This document shows, in pieces, positions 49,020 to 61,594 of a DNA stretch of 64,000 nucleotides (position 1 is the stretch's first letter; each line of letters starts with the position of its first letter). This stretch comes from Parascedosporium putredinis (taxonomy: Eukaryota > Ascomycota > Sordariomycetes > Microascales > Microascaceae): contig CASHTG010000015.1 of NCBI GenBank assembly GCA_949357655.1, forward strand, positions 2,728,001 to 2,792,000, given 5' to 3'. The translations under genes and the position numbers were made by a program. A model generated the notes under the pieces. It worked only from the letters and a program-made list of their open reading frames with translations. It was not told where the DNA came from and did no database searches.

Positions 49020-50547
49020 GGCGACGGGTCGTCTTTGGGTCGGGGGTTACTGTCTTTGTTTGGCGCGGGGTGGTGTCGATCTTGTGTGTATGTTTATTTC
49101 CCTTTCGGTATTTTTCGGTGAAGGGCTTCCGTGATCTTGAGAAAAGGAGGCGCGGGTTGACAGCGGGATTGAAGGGGAGAGGGAGTGGGGGTGTCTTGTT
49201 GTCGACGTCGAGAAGAGGAGGGGCGGAGGAGGGTGCGCGATAGATAAAGCGTCGGCTGGGCTGGGCTAGGAATGACGACGGCGGCGGAAAATCTGGTTGA
49301 GGGGCGGAAGAAAGCCGTCGGGTTTGTTCGCAAAGGGCGGGAATCAGCGGTAGAAGAAAAAAAAAGACCAACTACAAGTCGGACTAATCGAGTGCTTGTG
49401 TTCAAGATTCCGAGGGTTGTGGGATGGTAGATATGTAGTGGGTAGGGAGAGAAGAAGAAGAGGGGAAGCCAAGACTCTCAAGATCTCGACTTCTCCCTTT
49501 TCAACGTTCCTTTTAATGGCATTTGATGCTGGGAACAATTGATTGATCCAGTGTCTGGTGCCACCGCCGCTTTGCTCCGGGTTTGGGCTGGGTTGGGTTA
49601 GCTCAATCGCTGACTGGGCTGACTGGGTTGGCTGGCCCTGTGCTCTGTGCCCCGGGTGCTGGGTGCTGGATCCGCGCTGGGTGCTGAGTTGCGGGGGCGG
49701 GGAGGCTCAATTGATCCTAGGAGCACATTCGCCGATTGTTGATGGATATTGCGAGCACTGCACTGCACGGTTGATCAGCGCCGCATGGCCAGGCCCTACG
49801 GACTAGGCCGGGCTGGGCAGGATCGACTAAATTTCCAGTGGGCTGGGTAATCGCGCCTGGATCGACAAAAAACCCATCACCTCTGGTGTTATCCAATGTA
49901 TCGGTGTTGCGCTCGACTGCTCCATCGCGATATTAGCTGGCCACCCCACCTCGTTTGAGCTGGGGCGCACAACTCGGTCTAGAACTTTAGCCATTCCCTA
50001 ATAAGGGAACAAGCGATGATCAGGGCTGCTAGAGTCTGCCGCGCACCATCGCAGAGACCAGGCACGTGTTCTCATGGACTTGACTACCGGGTGTGTCACG
50101 AATACTCTTATCCTTTGCCCTGTGGGATCGGGTGGCATGGATGGCACCAGCGGCGCTCAATTACTCAAGTTATTGATTAATGTCGCAGAGCAGCAGTCGA
50201 CGAAGGCTTCTCCCACCCCATGAGCCTCGAGCATTACATGTAAGAATCGAAGCTGATGCTGGACCAATGGATTAGTTGAACGATTGACACCGGGGCTTCC
50301 ATCAAAAGTCTTCAAATGTATTCATGTCCCCTTTCAGGGTTATCGCGCCTAATGCAGTCTTGTGGTATCGTATCCTATACATGACAAACTTCTAAGTGTA
50401 CACACAGGAAACAACGTATTGAGCCTCCTTCCCCAAAAACCAAAACCAAAATATCGAGATGAGAGATGCGGGCGAGGTACAGAAAATTGAGATATAAGAG
50501 GAGCCAGGGTATAAAAGTAGAAAAAGAAAAGAAAAAGAGAACCCATA
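49020..50547. other. Intergenic region between the 89-residue gene and SIL1
   Basis: Promoter of the 89-residue gene on the left and 3' UTR of SIL1 on the right. A TCAATTGAT motif lies at 49707-49715. No coding region is recognised. Confidence 0.6.
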
Positions 50548-51805
50548 TTAAAGCTCCTCCTTAACTCGTCGGTTGCCCTTATTTTCCGCACCCTTCCTCG
50601 CGGCCCGGAGCTTATCATACACCTCCTCGCTCCAGTGGCCCTTCTCGCCCTGGTGCCTCTGCACGATGCTCTTGAGATAGAATTCCCAGCAGCCGTCTTC
50701 CTGGCCACCATCCTCACCCTTGGCGCAGGCATCGTCCCCTGCTACCAATCCGCGGGGCCAGAGGCCTAGCGACGCTCCGGCGTCGTGGTCTAGGAACGTG
50801 TCGAGGAGGAGGTAGCCGACCTTGCGCTGGGCACCGTCCCACGCCGCGTCGTCCACCGCCATCACCTCGGCGAGTTTCTTCATGCCGCCGCTCGCCAAGA
50901 AATCGTCCCGGATGGCGGTACTCTGTAGTAGGCCCTTGATGGCGAACACTGTGGACCCGACGCGGGATGCTGCCGCCGGAGACAGAGCCTCAGCGGCGCC
51001 GGGTACGTGGCTAGCGTAGAACGCGTCGCGGAGGGTGGCGCCGCCGCATTTGGACGACATCAGGTTCTCCCACTCCTGGGCCACCTGCTCCAGGGCCTTG
51101 GCGTTGTTTTGCATGGCGCCGGCGAGGATCCGGGCCGCCGCCTGCCTGTCTTGGCCCTCCGCGTCGCCTTTGACCATGAGGCAGAGGAGAGCCTGGGTGG
51201 CATCTTTGTCCTCGGTAAGCTTCAGGCCGTAATAGATGTCGCTCGAGATGTCGAGGAGGCTCTCCAGCGCACCCCGAAACGCCTCAGAGGACCCCTTGCC
51301 CCCGCCTTGACCACCTTGAGCGCGTCCCAGAATCCAGTCTCTTCCACGGGTGGCTGCTTGATCTTGCCCACAGGCTCGTACGCCGGGGCCCCATCCGGGA
51401 TGCGAGGCGGGGCTTGCTCTTGCGCCTCGCCCTCTTCCGGCTCGACAACGACCACAGCCTTATCGACGGGTAGCCCCTCTAGTGAGCTATCAACCTCGTC
51501 GGGGTCGTTAATCTTGGCTTCCTTCACACCCGTCCAGATGTTGAGCCTGACATGGAGACCGCTAGGTAGCTCTTGGTCATCGTGGACCACCTGAAATTCA
51601 TCCGTAGGCTGGAAGATCCGGGGTAACACTCTTCAGGGTTGTCGGTGTGACAGATGAGCTCCTGGGACTTGGCTGACGGGCTCCCTTCCGCCGCGTTGCT
51701 GGAGGCTAGGGCTGTAGGCGCGGATAATAAAATGAACCCGAAGACCAAGAATAGCACGGCCAAGTAGCTAGTGGGGCTATTACGAGTTGCCCTTGAGGGT
51801 GCCAT
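50548..51805 (-). CDS. SIL1: ER nucleotide exchange factor SIL1
   Basis: Exchange factor for the ER Hsp70 Kar2/BiP. It releases ADP and so drives the folding cycle. The ATG at 51805 is chosen because it is followed directly by a signal peptide (YLAVLFLVFGFILLSAPTAL). Then come the SIL1 block ELICHTDNPEECYP, FQVVHDDQELPSGLHVRLNI, and armadillo-type helices including NNAKALEQVAQEWENLM and STVFAIKGLLQSTAIRDDFL. The protein ends in KEEL, a variant of the HDEL/KDEL retrieval signal, which fits an ER-lumen protein. No intron is seen. Single-base losses at 51620 (CCCC on the coding strand) and within 51292-51303 (G runs) break the frame; restored, the gene has exactly 420 codons. A GTG-started extension to 51862 would mask the signal peptide and is rejected. 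Confidence 0.9.
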
Positions 51806-53469
51806 GGTTGCAGGGTGTTTGTCTGGTGAGGCGCTAGGAAGAAACCGAAAAATCTCCCGCACAAGGATAGTGTGCCTTGGCCTAGTAGGTCTCAGTTGAG
51901 AGAAATGCGGATGTGTAGGTTGGGACGATGATGGAAAAAGATTAAAGATGAACGGTTAAGCGATATCCTCTCCTTAGGAGCCTTAGGAGGGAAAAGAGAA
52001 AAGAAAGGATGAGAATGTGAAGATACACAAGGGGTTGAGAAAGATATGCCCCTTTCCGTTTCAAAAGAGACTAAGTGGGCAGCGTGCTAATGCAAAATTC
52101 CAAGATGAATTAGACGCGGCGATGTTTGCAGGCACGGAGAATCATCAGCGAAGGGTTTTCTTCTTTTTGGTTCGGGGTGATGGATATCAATGTCTCGAGG
52201 GGGTCCCTTTAATACAAGACGCCCTGTCCAAGGCGGGATGTTGCGAACGTGGCAGCGGAACAGGAGTTGAGGACAAATAATCCAACACCGAATGAGCAAG
52301 AGTCATAGTGCACCCACGCACGCACCCTTTTCTCACTCTCACACCCGGTATCCGTCCATTTTTGGTCTGACACAGTTTAATTCTCTCACAGGAGCAGTGT
52401 GCTAATTTTCTTACACCGTGTCAAAAATAACGGAGGCGTGCATATTTTAGGGGATCCAAGCCCCGGGAAACTTGAACGCTTAACGTGCGGCCTCCATTGA
52501 TGAACCTTGCGCCCCAGATCACAGGAACGATCCACTAATGCGTGTCACTGTTGCCTCCTGAACTTGCCACTTGTTCACTACCCTTTTATCACTACCGATG
52601 CTAGGTGGCTAGATGGTACAAACCGGCATCCTGTCTGTGAAGCTGAGGTGGCCTTGTCGTTTTCGATTATTTCTTTCTTTTCCTCGCAACTTCTAGAATG
52701 AAAAAGAACCATTGTTGGATAGCATGACTACCGAAATAGCGAGTAGCCGAAACGTGCCCCATTCAGCGAACTTACAGCAAGTTTGGATTACAGGGTGACA
52801 ATCATCACCTATTTTAGGATAGAGGATGTTCTTGCAATGTAGGATGCCTCGTCAGGAAGGCAAGACACCTTTCCTTAGACACGAGTTGGGCGTCATCAAT
52901 TACCAACTAACTTAATGTTTCGTGTTTTGCGAGATGGTCAACTTAAGCCCTTGATAAACACAATGGATGTTCCATGGGTGGAGTGAATAATGGCTCTTGT
53001 CATTCAAGCTGCTACTAACTGACAGGGCAATTATAACAATGTGATTGGGGACGTCTGAACAATGTTAGACAATCTCGTGAGCGTGGTTGCGTTGGTAGTG
53101 CCTCCCTTCAAATGATGGCTCTCAATTATGACTGTGGCTCACATCCATTACTTGTAGACCAAGCACCACAGGCTGAACGGCTGGAGAATGGGGGCCCCAA
53201 ATCATTAAATTGTGGTGGGATGAAGCCCTGTGCTGCAGCACCAAACAAGCTCGACCCCCGCCAGCCAATCGCCATCCCGCCAAAAGCTCTGACAAAATAT
53301 CCGGACTTCAGCCGATGTTCCTCCTCGTTATTCGCGCGGTACCTTCAGACAGAATCGGCAACGACGAGCGAGTGGAATTTCGTCAGTTCGAGGCATCCGA
53401 TTCAATCCCACCGCTCGTGCAAACACAATCCGGGGCCCCCAGCTGGCGATAGACCCTTACCAACAAACA
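51806..53469. other. Divergent promoter region of SIL1 and the complex I subunit
   Basis: SIL1 (-) and the complex I subunit (+) are transcribed away from each other from this 1.7-kb stretch. No coding region is recognised, and I could not identify an unfolded-protein-response element with confidence. Confidence 0.55.
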
Positions 53470-54269
53470 ATGCTCGCTCTACGACAAGGCGCTGCTCGCG
53501 CCGCTTTGCGGCCCATCCAATTGACCCGGGCGACGAGACGATACGGTTCGACCGGCGGCCACCATCACCATCACGAACAGGCGAGCGCGGATGAACCACT
53601 CGGAGTAAGAAAGCTTCCAACCCAGGGCTTGAGAGGGAATGAGGGCGTCAATTGAAGGGGACTTGGAGAGGAGAACGACGGAGTAGGGCGTTTCGGATTC
53701 AATTGGCTAACGTGCATGCACTTTTTTCTCCCCTACCAGACCGGTCTCATCATCGCGGTTGCCGGCCTCCCTCTGAGCTGCCTTTTGTATTTCGCCGCCC
53801 GCCGTGGCGAGAACGGCGAGGAGCCAGCCATCACGAGGTGGCTCCGGAAGTACCAGAGCCTTAACGAGGTCTGGCTTGAGAGGAACACCCTTCACTCTCA
53901 GGCCGTCCAGCAGGCCGCCGCCGACAAACTCCTGTTCCTCACTGCCCCCGAACCTCCAACTACGAGCTCCGGTATCCCGAGTAAGTGTTCCTATCCTCGC
54001 GATGGGAGAAGACGACAACGAGGGTTGTGGAGGAGAGGGCAATGAGCCCACCCCCTCACCAGCGGCCGGGCGGTCTTCACACCTTTATGTTCCATGTACT
54101 GATATGTTTACCTCTTCCTAGGGCTCTCCACTCTCACTCTCCTAGAAACGTTGTAGCGGGCTCCATAGTCAATATCGATGCCGCGACAGAGCGTTACCGA
54201 AAGCAGCATCTTGAGGAAGAGGAGCGAAAGGCTAAGAAGCTTGCGGCTAAGGCGCAGGCTGAGGCGTGA
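53470..54269 (+). CDS. Mitochondrial complex I accessory subunit (17.8-kDa/NUXM type)
   Basis: Small single-pass inner-membrane subunit of NADH:ubiquinone oxidoreductase. Three exons: 53470-53604, 53740-53980 and 54122-54269. The N-terminus (MLALRQGAARAALRPIQ) is a classical mitochondrial presequence, followed by a His5 run. Exon 2 encodes one membrane helix (LIIAVAGLPLSCLLYFAA), then a charged matrix/intermembrane part. Exon 3 encodes SPRNVVAGSIVNID and ends in a basic-acidic coiled coil (EEEERKAKKLAAKAQAEA). One base seems lost in the CC of 53956; adding it yields NYELRYPE at the exon 2/3 join and a total of 175 codons. The resemblance to the Neurospora 17.8-kDa subunit is from memory; the architecture fits, the exact name is less sure. 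Confidence 0.7.
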
Positions 54270-54920
54270 GAAGAGGCGTGAAAACATTTTCCCCTCTATT
54301 CCCAAAAGAAGGAAGAGATGGTGATTATAGGCCAACGGTAGACGGGTTCGGAGAGCAGGAGTGGAAGTCCTGTGTTACATACTATTTCCTATTTATCATT
54401 TTCTTCGTTGCTAGAAAGTGTCTTGCCCGTAGTGCAAGATCCATGGATTATTCCTTCCCAGCCTCATCGGTCCAAGATTTCCAACCTTCCTTCTCATGTT
54501 GCCATAATGTGAATCGCTCCTTCGTTGACTAAGATACGCTTCCCACACTGTCATCACAAATAACCTTCAATGTGAATGTTTAAGCTAAAACAGCGCCCTG
54601 GATTTGGGCATCGCCACGTTTGCTTCCAACGAGTTTTTGGCCATCAATTCATTCTTGTGATACCTCTTCTACTCATAAATAGTTTCATAATATCGTCAAA
54701 ATATCTACCCGTCTACCGATCTCATCTCCGAGCAGCCTCCGGAATCAATAACCGAGTTCACAGCCCATCCATAGCCAACGCGCTACGTAGACGGGCGATC
54801 TCTCCCACGCCCCCGCACCCTTAGTGTATTCAGTTCTCAAGGTCAGTGATGTCACAAGTCTAAAACATCAGTCCTTCCTATGAAGCTGGTCTTTGGTTCC
54901 TCCCGTTTTCATCATTTCCC
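54270..54920. other. Intergenic region
   Basis: 3' UTR of the complex I subunit and promoter of the next gene. Nothing else is recognised. Confidence 0.6.
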
Positions 54921-55683
54921 ATGGCTCCCAACGCCCACTCTTTCAGCAGGAACTTCACTGGTGAGGAGGATATGGAGGGCTCTTGGCCGATTTGCGGAGA
55001 TGTGGATTTCGACACGCCCTCGGATACAGGGGACGACTTGGATTGCGAGGCTTCGCTAGAGACTTTTCCCTGTCTAGAGTTTGACCACCCACCTTGTCAA
55101 CGTGATGCGACCACGCCCATCTTTCCGGGGCTTCGAGCTGGGCATGCCCCTCCAAGCAGGGTACGGCTGTTAGCTGGACGTACGAGCCGGAAACACCATC
55201 GTGGATCCAAGAGGTACATCCGGTGTCAAACATGACATTCGTTAGGTCCCAGACCGTAAGGTCGGCATCGGAGCCTAACCTGGCGAGACGAAAACACTAC
55301 ATCCTGCCAACCCTCAACCACCCAAACCACACTGACTCAGACGAGCTCGATGAGGCAGATATGATAGGGAGAGCTCTACTATACCCAATTCCCCGCGCCC
55401 GAAAACTATCCTTCGTGAGTTTCCAAGCCCTCCTGTGCATAGCCTCCGGCATCCGCCCCCAGAATACTCGGGAAAAACTGCCCGATTTGCACACCTTGCG
55501 GCCGTCCACCCGGAGCTGGTCCCCGCCGATGAGCCCAATATTACATGGCAGACTATAAAACCCCCGGACCGACAGCCGCTCCTAAGTTTAGCGAAGGTAG
55601 AGGCCGTCGATTCCCTTTACGAGACTGTAAGAGTGATGACGAACCCAGACGTTTTCGAGGGGTTTCTAGGAGAAGCTCGATGA
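54921..55683 (+). CDS. Hypothetical protein, disordered, frame-broken
   Basis: Three consecutive frames read like one protein. 54921 onward is acidic (MAPNAHSFSRNFTGEEDMEG). It then shifts in about 55150 to AVSWTYEPETPSWIQEVHPV and SASEPNLARRKHYILPTLNH. After the C run near 55450 it shifts to PPEYSGKTARFAHLAAVHPE and LVPADEPNITWQTIKPPDRQ, ending FLGEAR at 55683. Both shifts go the way of a lost base, like those in the neighbouring genes. No domain is recognised. It may end further downstream or be joined to the SET-domain gene that starts within 230-430 bases; the evidence does not settle this. Confidence 0.45.
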
Positions 55684-55907
55684 TAACTCCCTCTCCGTCT
55701 TTTCCTGCTTCTTCCTTTTCGTATATTCCTGCAAGTCGGGGCCACGGCTCACGGGAACGATTTTATACACCTTCAACGCCCCGGTTGGAGCCAACCGCGG
55801 GCCCGTCACCAGCACCGTCTTGTCGATTTGGATCGCTACCATTTCGACCTCCCACGCCACCGTGCACTTCATCGCCATCCTAGATAGTTTCAGCGAGGGG
55901 TGACGAC

Positions 55908-56916
55908 ATGTGTACGAAGCGGGATCCCAATGCTAAGGGCGAACTGCGAGCTGTACCTGCTTCCTCCTCTCACCATGACCGGGGTGAGGACCACTCGTTG
56001 GCGAACGCCAGGGCGTCCGAAGGTAGACCATCTCCGAGGCAAGCGTCGGGCGACGCGGGTAGCCAAATTTCACCCTCAATTCCGCAGCCATCCATTCCCC
56101 GAGGATGGGGCCAGTCCCGCAGCTCTATGTTGGGCTTGCTCAAGGCAAAGGTCGTGGGATCTTTGCCCGCAGCCCCATTCCTACAGGTTCCATCATTGCA
56201 CGCGAAAAACCACTGATCGAGGAACGTCACGATATGATAACGGGGGCCAACGCCGGATACGGGATCGATGGGAGAAATACCCGGCTCCGAAGCAAGATCG
56301 TATCCGCCAGGCGTTCCCGACGCTTGCAGACATACCCTCACAAGAACTCTCGCAAGAGCACAAAAATAGGCTGGAACGCTTTATGACTGAGTATTCGTTC
56401 CACTATGGGCAGTACCAGACAGGCCTCGTATACGAGTGGATCTCAATGGCCAACCACTCGTGCGCCCCAAACGCCTGCGCGGCGCCCGGTAATCCAGGGA
56501 CGCTGCGGGCGCTCAGGGATATTGCCGAGGGAGACGAGATTACCATTATGTATACCAAGCGGAATGCGAGATTCAAGTGCCGGTGCGAGGTTTGCGTCTC
56601 GAGGAGCCGCCCAAGATTCGGAGCTAGCCGGAGTACAAGCGAAGGTAGCGGAGGACCCGTCGCACAACTGTTCACAAGGTCAAGGGTGAGGCGGACGGGG
56701 ACGGGGAGGCTCGGGGGCCAGTCCTCTGGTCCAGGCGAAACCCTCACCCATACGAGTGACGCTGACGCTGGTCACAGTAAAAGTTGGCCAGGATCCCGAG
56801 GGCCAAGCGAAGGAGACACGCACCCGTCGTTACGGGGGCAGATAACTGGGGCATGGGGGACGGCGACGGCTATCAAGCTACTGATGATGGAAGGGACGGA
56901 TCCTCAACCGAAATGA
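55908..56916 (+). CDS. SET-domain protein (putative lysine methyltransferase)
   Basis: The SET fold is visible in two frames. The first part has GKGRGIFARSPIPTGSIIAR (from about 56150). The second has LVYEWISMANHSCAPNACA, carrying the NHSCxPN motif that forms part of the cofactor pocket, then GDEITIMYT and a post-SET CRCEVC cluster. The frame passes from one to the other by a lost base between 56263 and 56282 (AAA or CCC run). The start is uncertain: 55908 (MCTKRDPNAKGELRAV) would add a ~65-residue polar N-terminus, while 56105 is the first Met in the SET frame. The tail after the cysteines is Gly/Ser/Arg-rich and may itself be out of frame. No MYND finger is seen. The target is unknown; similar fungal proteins are generally uncharacterised. 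Confidence 0.7.
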
Positions 56917-56978
56917 GGAATTGGAGTCACAAGTTCAAGACGGCCATGTCTCAGCTCTGGAATTCGCGATCTGGTTGA

Positions 56979-57524
56979 GTACTCTAGTCTTGGGGGTGGA
57001 GAGGGGGCAATGAAAGCCTGTCTCTGTAGCCCTGCTTCGAAATGAAGAGAGGAATGGAGATTCAGCTGGATGTGGACCTGGGCCTATGCCTGGGTTGGGG
57101 TGGGCTGGTGGGAAAGAAGGGGGTGTGAGTAGGAGCAGGAAGGGTGGAAGGGTTCGGGCAGGTTTGAAAGCGTAGCAACTTGGGGGCACGAGAGCGGAGC
57201 CGTGGAACGATGTCTTTTCATTTACCGCGGTGCATGCAGAACAGAGGGCCAACTCTTTTTGGAAGTTGGAGGTGAAGCGTCGTTGCAATCCACACCCGAA
57301 TCATGTAAAATAACACAGAAGCGAATAGCTAAAGCGCCTGGAATAAACTTTGTGTGTATTCCTTTGTTCTTGATATTGAGAAAACTCCCTTGTCAACGAA
57401 GAAATTTCCATTCGCCCAAACCGCCCTTATCATGCATATGACGTGGAAGTGCATAAAAGCTTCCTTTTGGCAGACGCCGCCACTAAACCCTGACCACTTT
57501 TTCATTATCCATCCGGCACCTTGT
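56979..57524. other. Intergenic region, convergent 3' ends
   Basis: The SET-domain gene (+) and RPS15 (-) converge here. No coding region is recognised. Confidence 0.6.
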
Positions 57525-58644
<1,120 letters not shown>

Positions 58645-61594
58645 GCTTGCGGTGTTTCTGTTGAGAAGGCTAATTCGCTTTTCGATGTGACTTGTCGAAG
58701 AGCGAATGTAGGTGAATTGGCGATCGTGGTGGTTGGTCTCTGGGAGGGTTTGGTGGAAATACAACCAGCACGGGCTTGAATGCGAGGGGCTCTCAAATTT
58801 TTGCCGTAGGGTTTGAGTGCCCTCGCAAGAGGGCGCAAACAGGCACGACCATCACGTGGGGTGCTTAGTCATATCGCGGAACTCTGATGTGGATGGTTTT
58901 CAAATATTGTGGGGAACTCGAAATGATAATTCCCCGTTGATTGCCCGACACCACCAATAGTGGGGTTTTTATCTTCAGTCGATTTCTGGATCCGACCAAA
59001 AGCACAAAGAGTGTGAGCAGCCTGGGCTCTGACGGCGGTCTTTGAAAGTAGCATCACAAGCACCCACCTCTGTGAATGACCCCCAAGTCTAACCGCGAGA
59101 GGCTTGATAGCAGCTGTACTAGTTCGGAGAGGGAAAAAACCACAGGGCACTTACTACACGAAGGGTCTCATCGATTCACTGAAATTCACTTGTGACAGCA
59201 CAAGAGATATCAGATAATATATACCCGCATCCCAATATATGCTCGGTATTTATTTCAAGATTACTCGTTGTTCTCAGTCCTACAGTGTTCAAAAATGCGC
59301 GACTCGTGCGGAATCATTCTGAACGCATCAATCCATCCATGGTTTAATTCGAAATAGCGGAGGGGTGCTCTCGGAAGCAGCATGAGGCGGGCTGCACCAA
59401 AAGATCTCCATAGCGCCCTCTCGTAGCCTCCCCCAATTTGATCGATGGTTCTTTTGTTGTTTGCTCGCTTGGCACAATTTTTTCTCCCGGCTAGCACACG
59501 CCGAGAATGAGAAACGCTTACACAATTGCGTGTGTGTGTGGGTAGTTCTTGGGCTGGGATTATTTCTTTCTTCTACTCTTCGCCAGTTCTCAAGCTGTCT
59601 GTCTCATGGCTTGTAAGCCGCGGACTGGTTCACACACACGGACTTGGCTGCCGGTTGTTGTGTGCCGGTGGGCGGGTGGTCCCTCAGTCACAAGGTGGTC
59701 GGGGAGCTTGACTCGGAGATAGCTTGGCGCTCAATGCCCTTCGAGGGGGCCCTTGTGAACACTTTCTTGGCCCCCTCCTCCGTCTTCGCCCCTCATGCCG
59801 ACGCATCATCAATTCCACATCCTTTCATTCTTCGAGGGGCAGGGGGAAGGGGGAAGGGGGAAGGCAAAAGGGCGAAGAGCGGGAGGAGGTGCAGCGAAGG
59901 TCTTGGGGGCGCCTTATACCTCACATCAACCACTCTAGCTCAATGCTTTCCATTCCTTCAATGTTCCTTTGGCAGGGTGAGGCGGTCAATGAGCCCTACA
60001 TCGATGGCGCCAGGCTCGTTTCTTGCATCAGGTGCCACGTCGCAGGCGGTACCTCCACCCTAAAAGTGATCATCGAGCCCACCAAGACCCTTTGACCGAA
60101 CCGCGCTAGAGCCTTCAATGTTCTGTAGTCCAGCCAGGACGAGGCGAGCCGGAACAATCTGATCTAATGTCGAGAGGGGGCGAGGAACAGGGCCACAGGA
60201 ACAAGCAGCTCTTCTGGCTCGGAGTGCAGCACACAGCGTGCAGCTTGAGTCCAGGCCATGCCACCCCCGAGGAGAGACTCAAGTAGGCAAGGCGTCGATT
60301 TGATGTGCACCCACAATTGTAGGGCGCCGCGTACACACTCATCTCGTCTCCGCGCCCACTTCTGCGTCTCCTAGTCTCCGTCTTGGGTTTATCATTGTAT
60401 GATTATTTTTGTTTGCTTCCTTTTTTGTTTCCCTTTCCGTCGTTTTACTTGTCTTGGTTTCCCCATTCCCCGTTTCGCCTCTCCTCGGCGCCGCCCTCTT
60501 TGTCTCTCTGTCGCTCGGCGGGTGCTCGCAATCAGCCACCCCATGTCCATCGTTACATGTTCGGGCTCGGCACGTCAGGTCTTTTCTTGACCAGGATGTC
60601 GTCGGCAAGGCCAAGGCCGGTCGATTGGCACGATGTGGATTGACCTATTCAAGCAAGTGTTCTTGGCGTTTGGGTGGTTGACCAACAGCCATTGATCGAC
60701 GACTGGAGATGACTGGCCCGCCAAGTCCCTAGGAGAGTCAAAGGGACCACCCTCTTGCTGTGGACTGCCCAGAATGTCTGCGCTGAGCCGTTTTCCGGGA
60801 GGAACGAGAGAATCACCAAATAGAATGGACCCTCGACTCCCACGCTGTGTCCGAGAATCAGCTTCCTTTTTTCTTTTTCTTTCTGGTTCCTGCTTCTCTC
60901 CCTCTCCTCTCCTCGTTGCCGCTTCTTAATGTTCATATTTTCCTTTTCCCGCTTGTCCTTCACATATATTCCAAAACCCCTCGTGATACCCGTCCGCCCT
61001 CCTCTCCTCCGTGCTCTCGTCGAACCTTTTTCCGTTGGATACCGCCCCTCACACATCCTAAGCCCATAATCCCCGGGACTGGAACGACCCACGCGAGAAG
61101 CCTCGAGCTCGAAACCTCAAGACTACCACCTTTTGTTCGCATTGGCCCTTGGGTCTTGTTTTATTTTTATTTTTCCCCCTTCGTTTCCGCCCCGGCAGAT
61201 ACCCCAATCGACGACCCTCCCCAGCGCGCAGTGTAGATAGAGCAGTGGGCCGGCCTTGGGTTTGATCTGGCCGAGACCTCTCGAAGTCCAATTCTCGACG
61301 TCCTCCACCACCTAAGCTCAAGTTTCCCGCCTCAAGCGCCCGCGCAAGCTAGGGATCCTACCAATGGCTTGACCAGCGAAAACGGGAGCGCATTACAGGC
61401 CGAAGCCCCATACCTTTTGTTCCTGGAGAAGCTCTGGCGAGGAGTGCCTAACCCTGTGGATCGGCTTCTAATTTTTTTGCCTGTCCCCCTTGGCATTCCT
61501 TTCGCTTCCACGACTTGTTGCATATTCTTCTACTTTTTCTTTTCTTGGGAAATCACATTCACCCTTCACTCTCGGGGCTTACCCGCTCAGAGGA
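58645..61594. other. Gene-free region (about 2.9 kb) between divergent genes
   Basis: Upstream space of RPS15 (-) and the membrane protein gene (+). It contains a GGGGGAA triple repeat at 59842-59863 and CT-rich stretches near 60400-60500 and 60860-60960 on the plus strand, likely leaders of the downstream gene. No coding region is recognised. Confidence 0.55.
59842..59863. repeat. (GGGGGAA)3 repeat
   Basis: Three purine heptamers in tandem. Confidence 0.8.
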
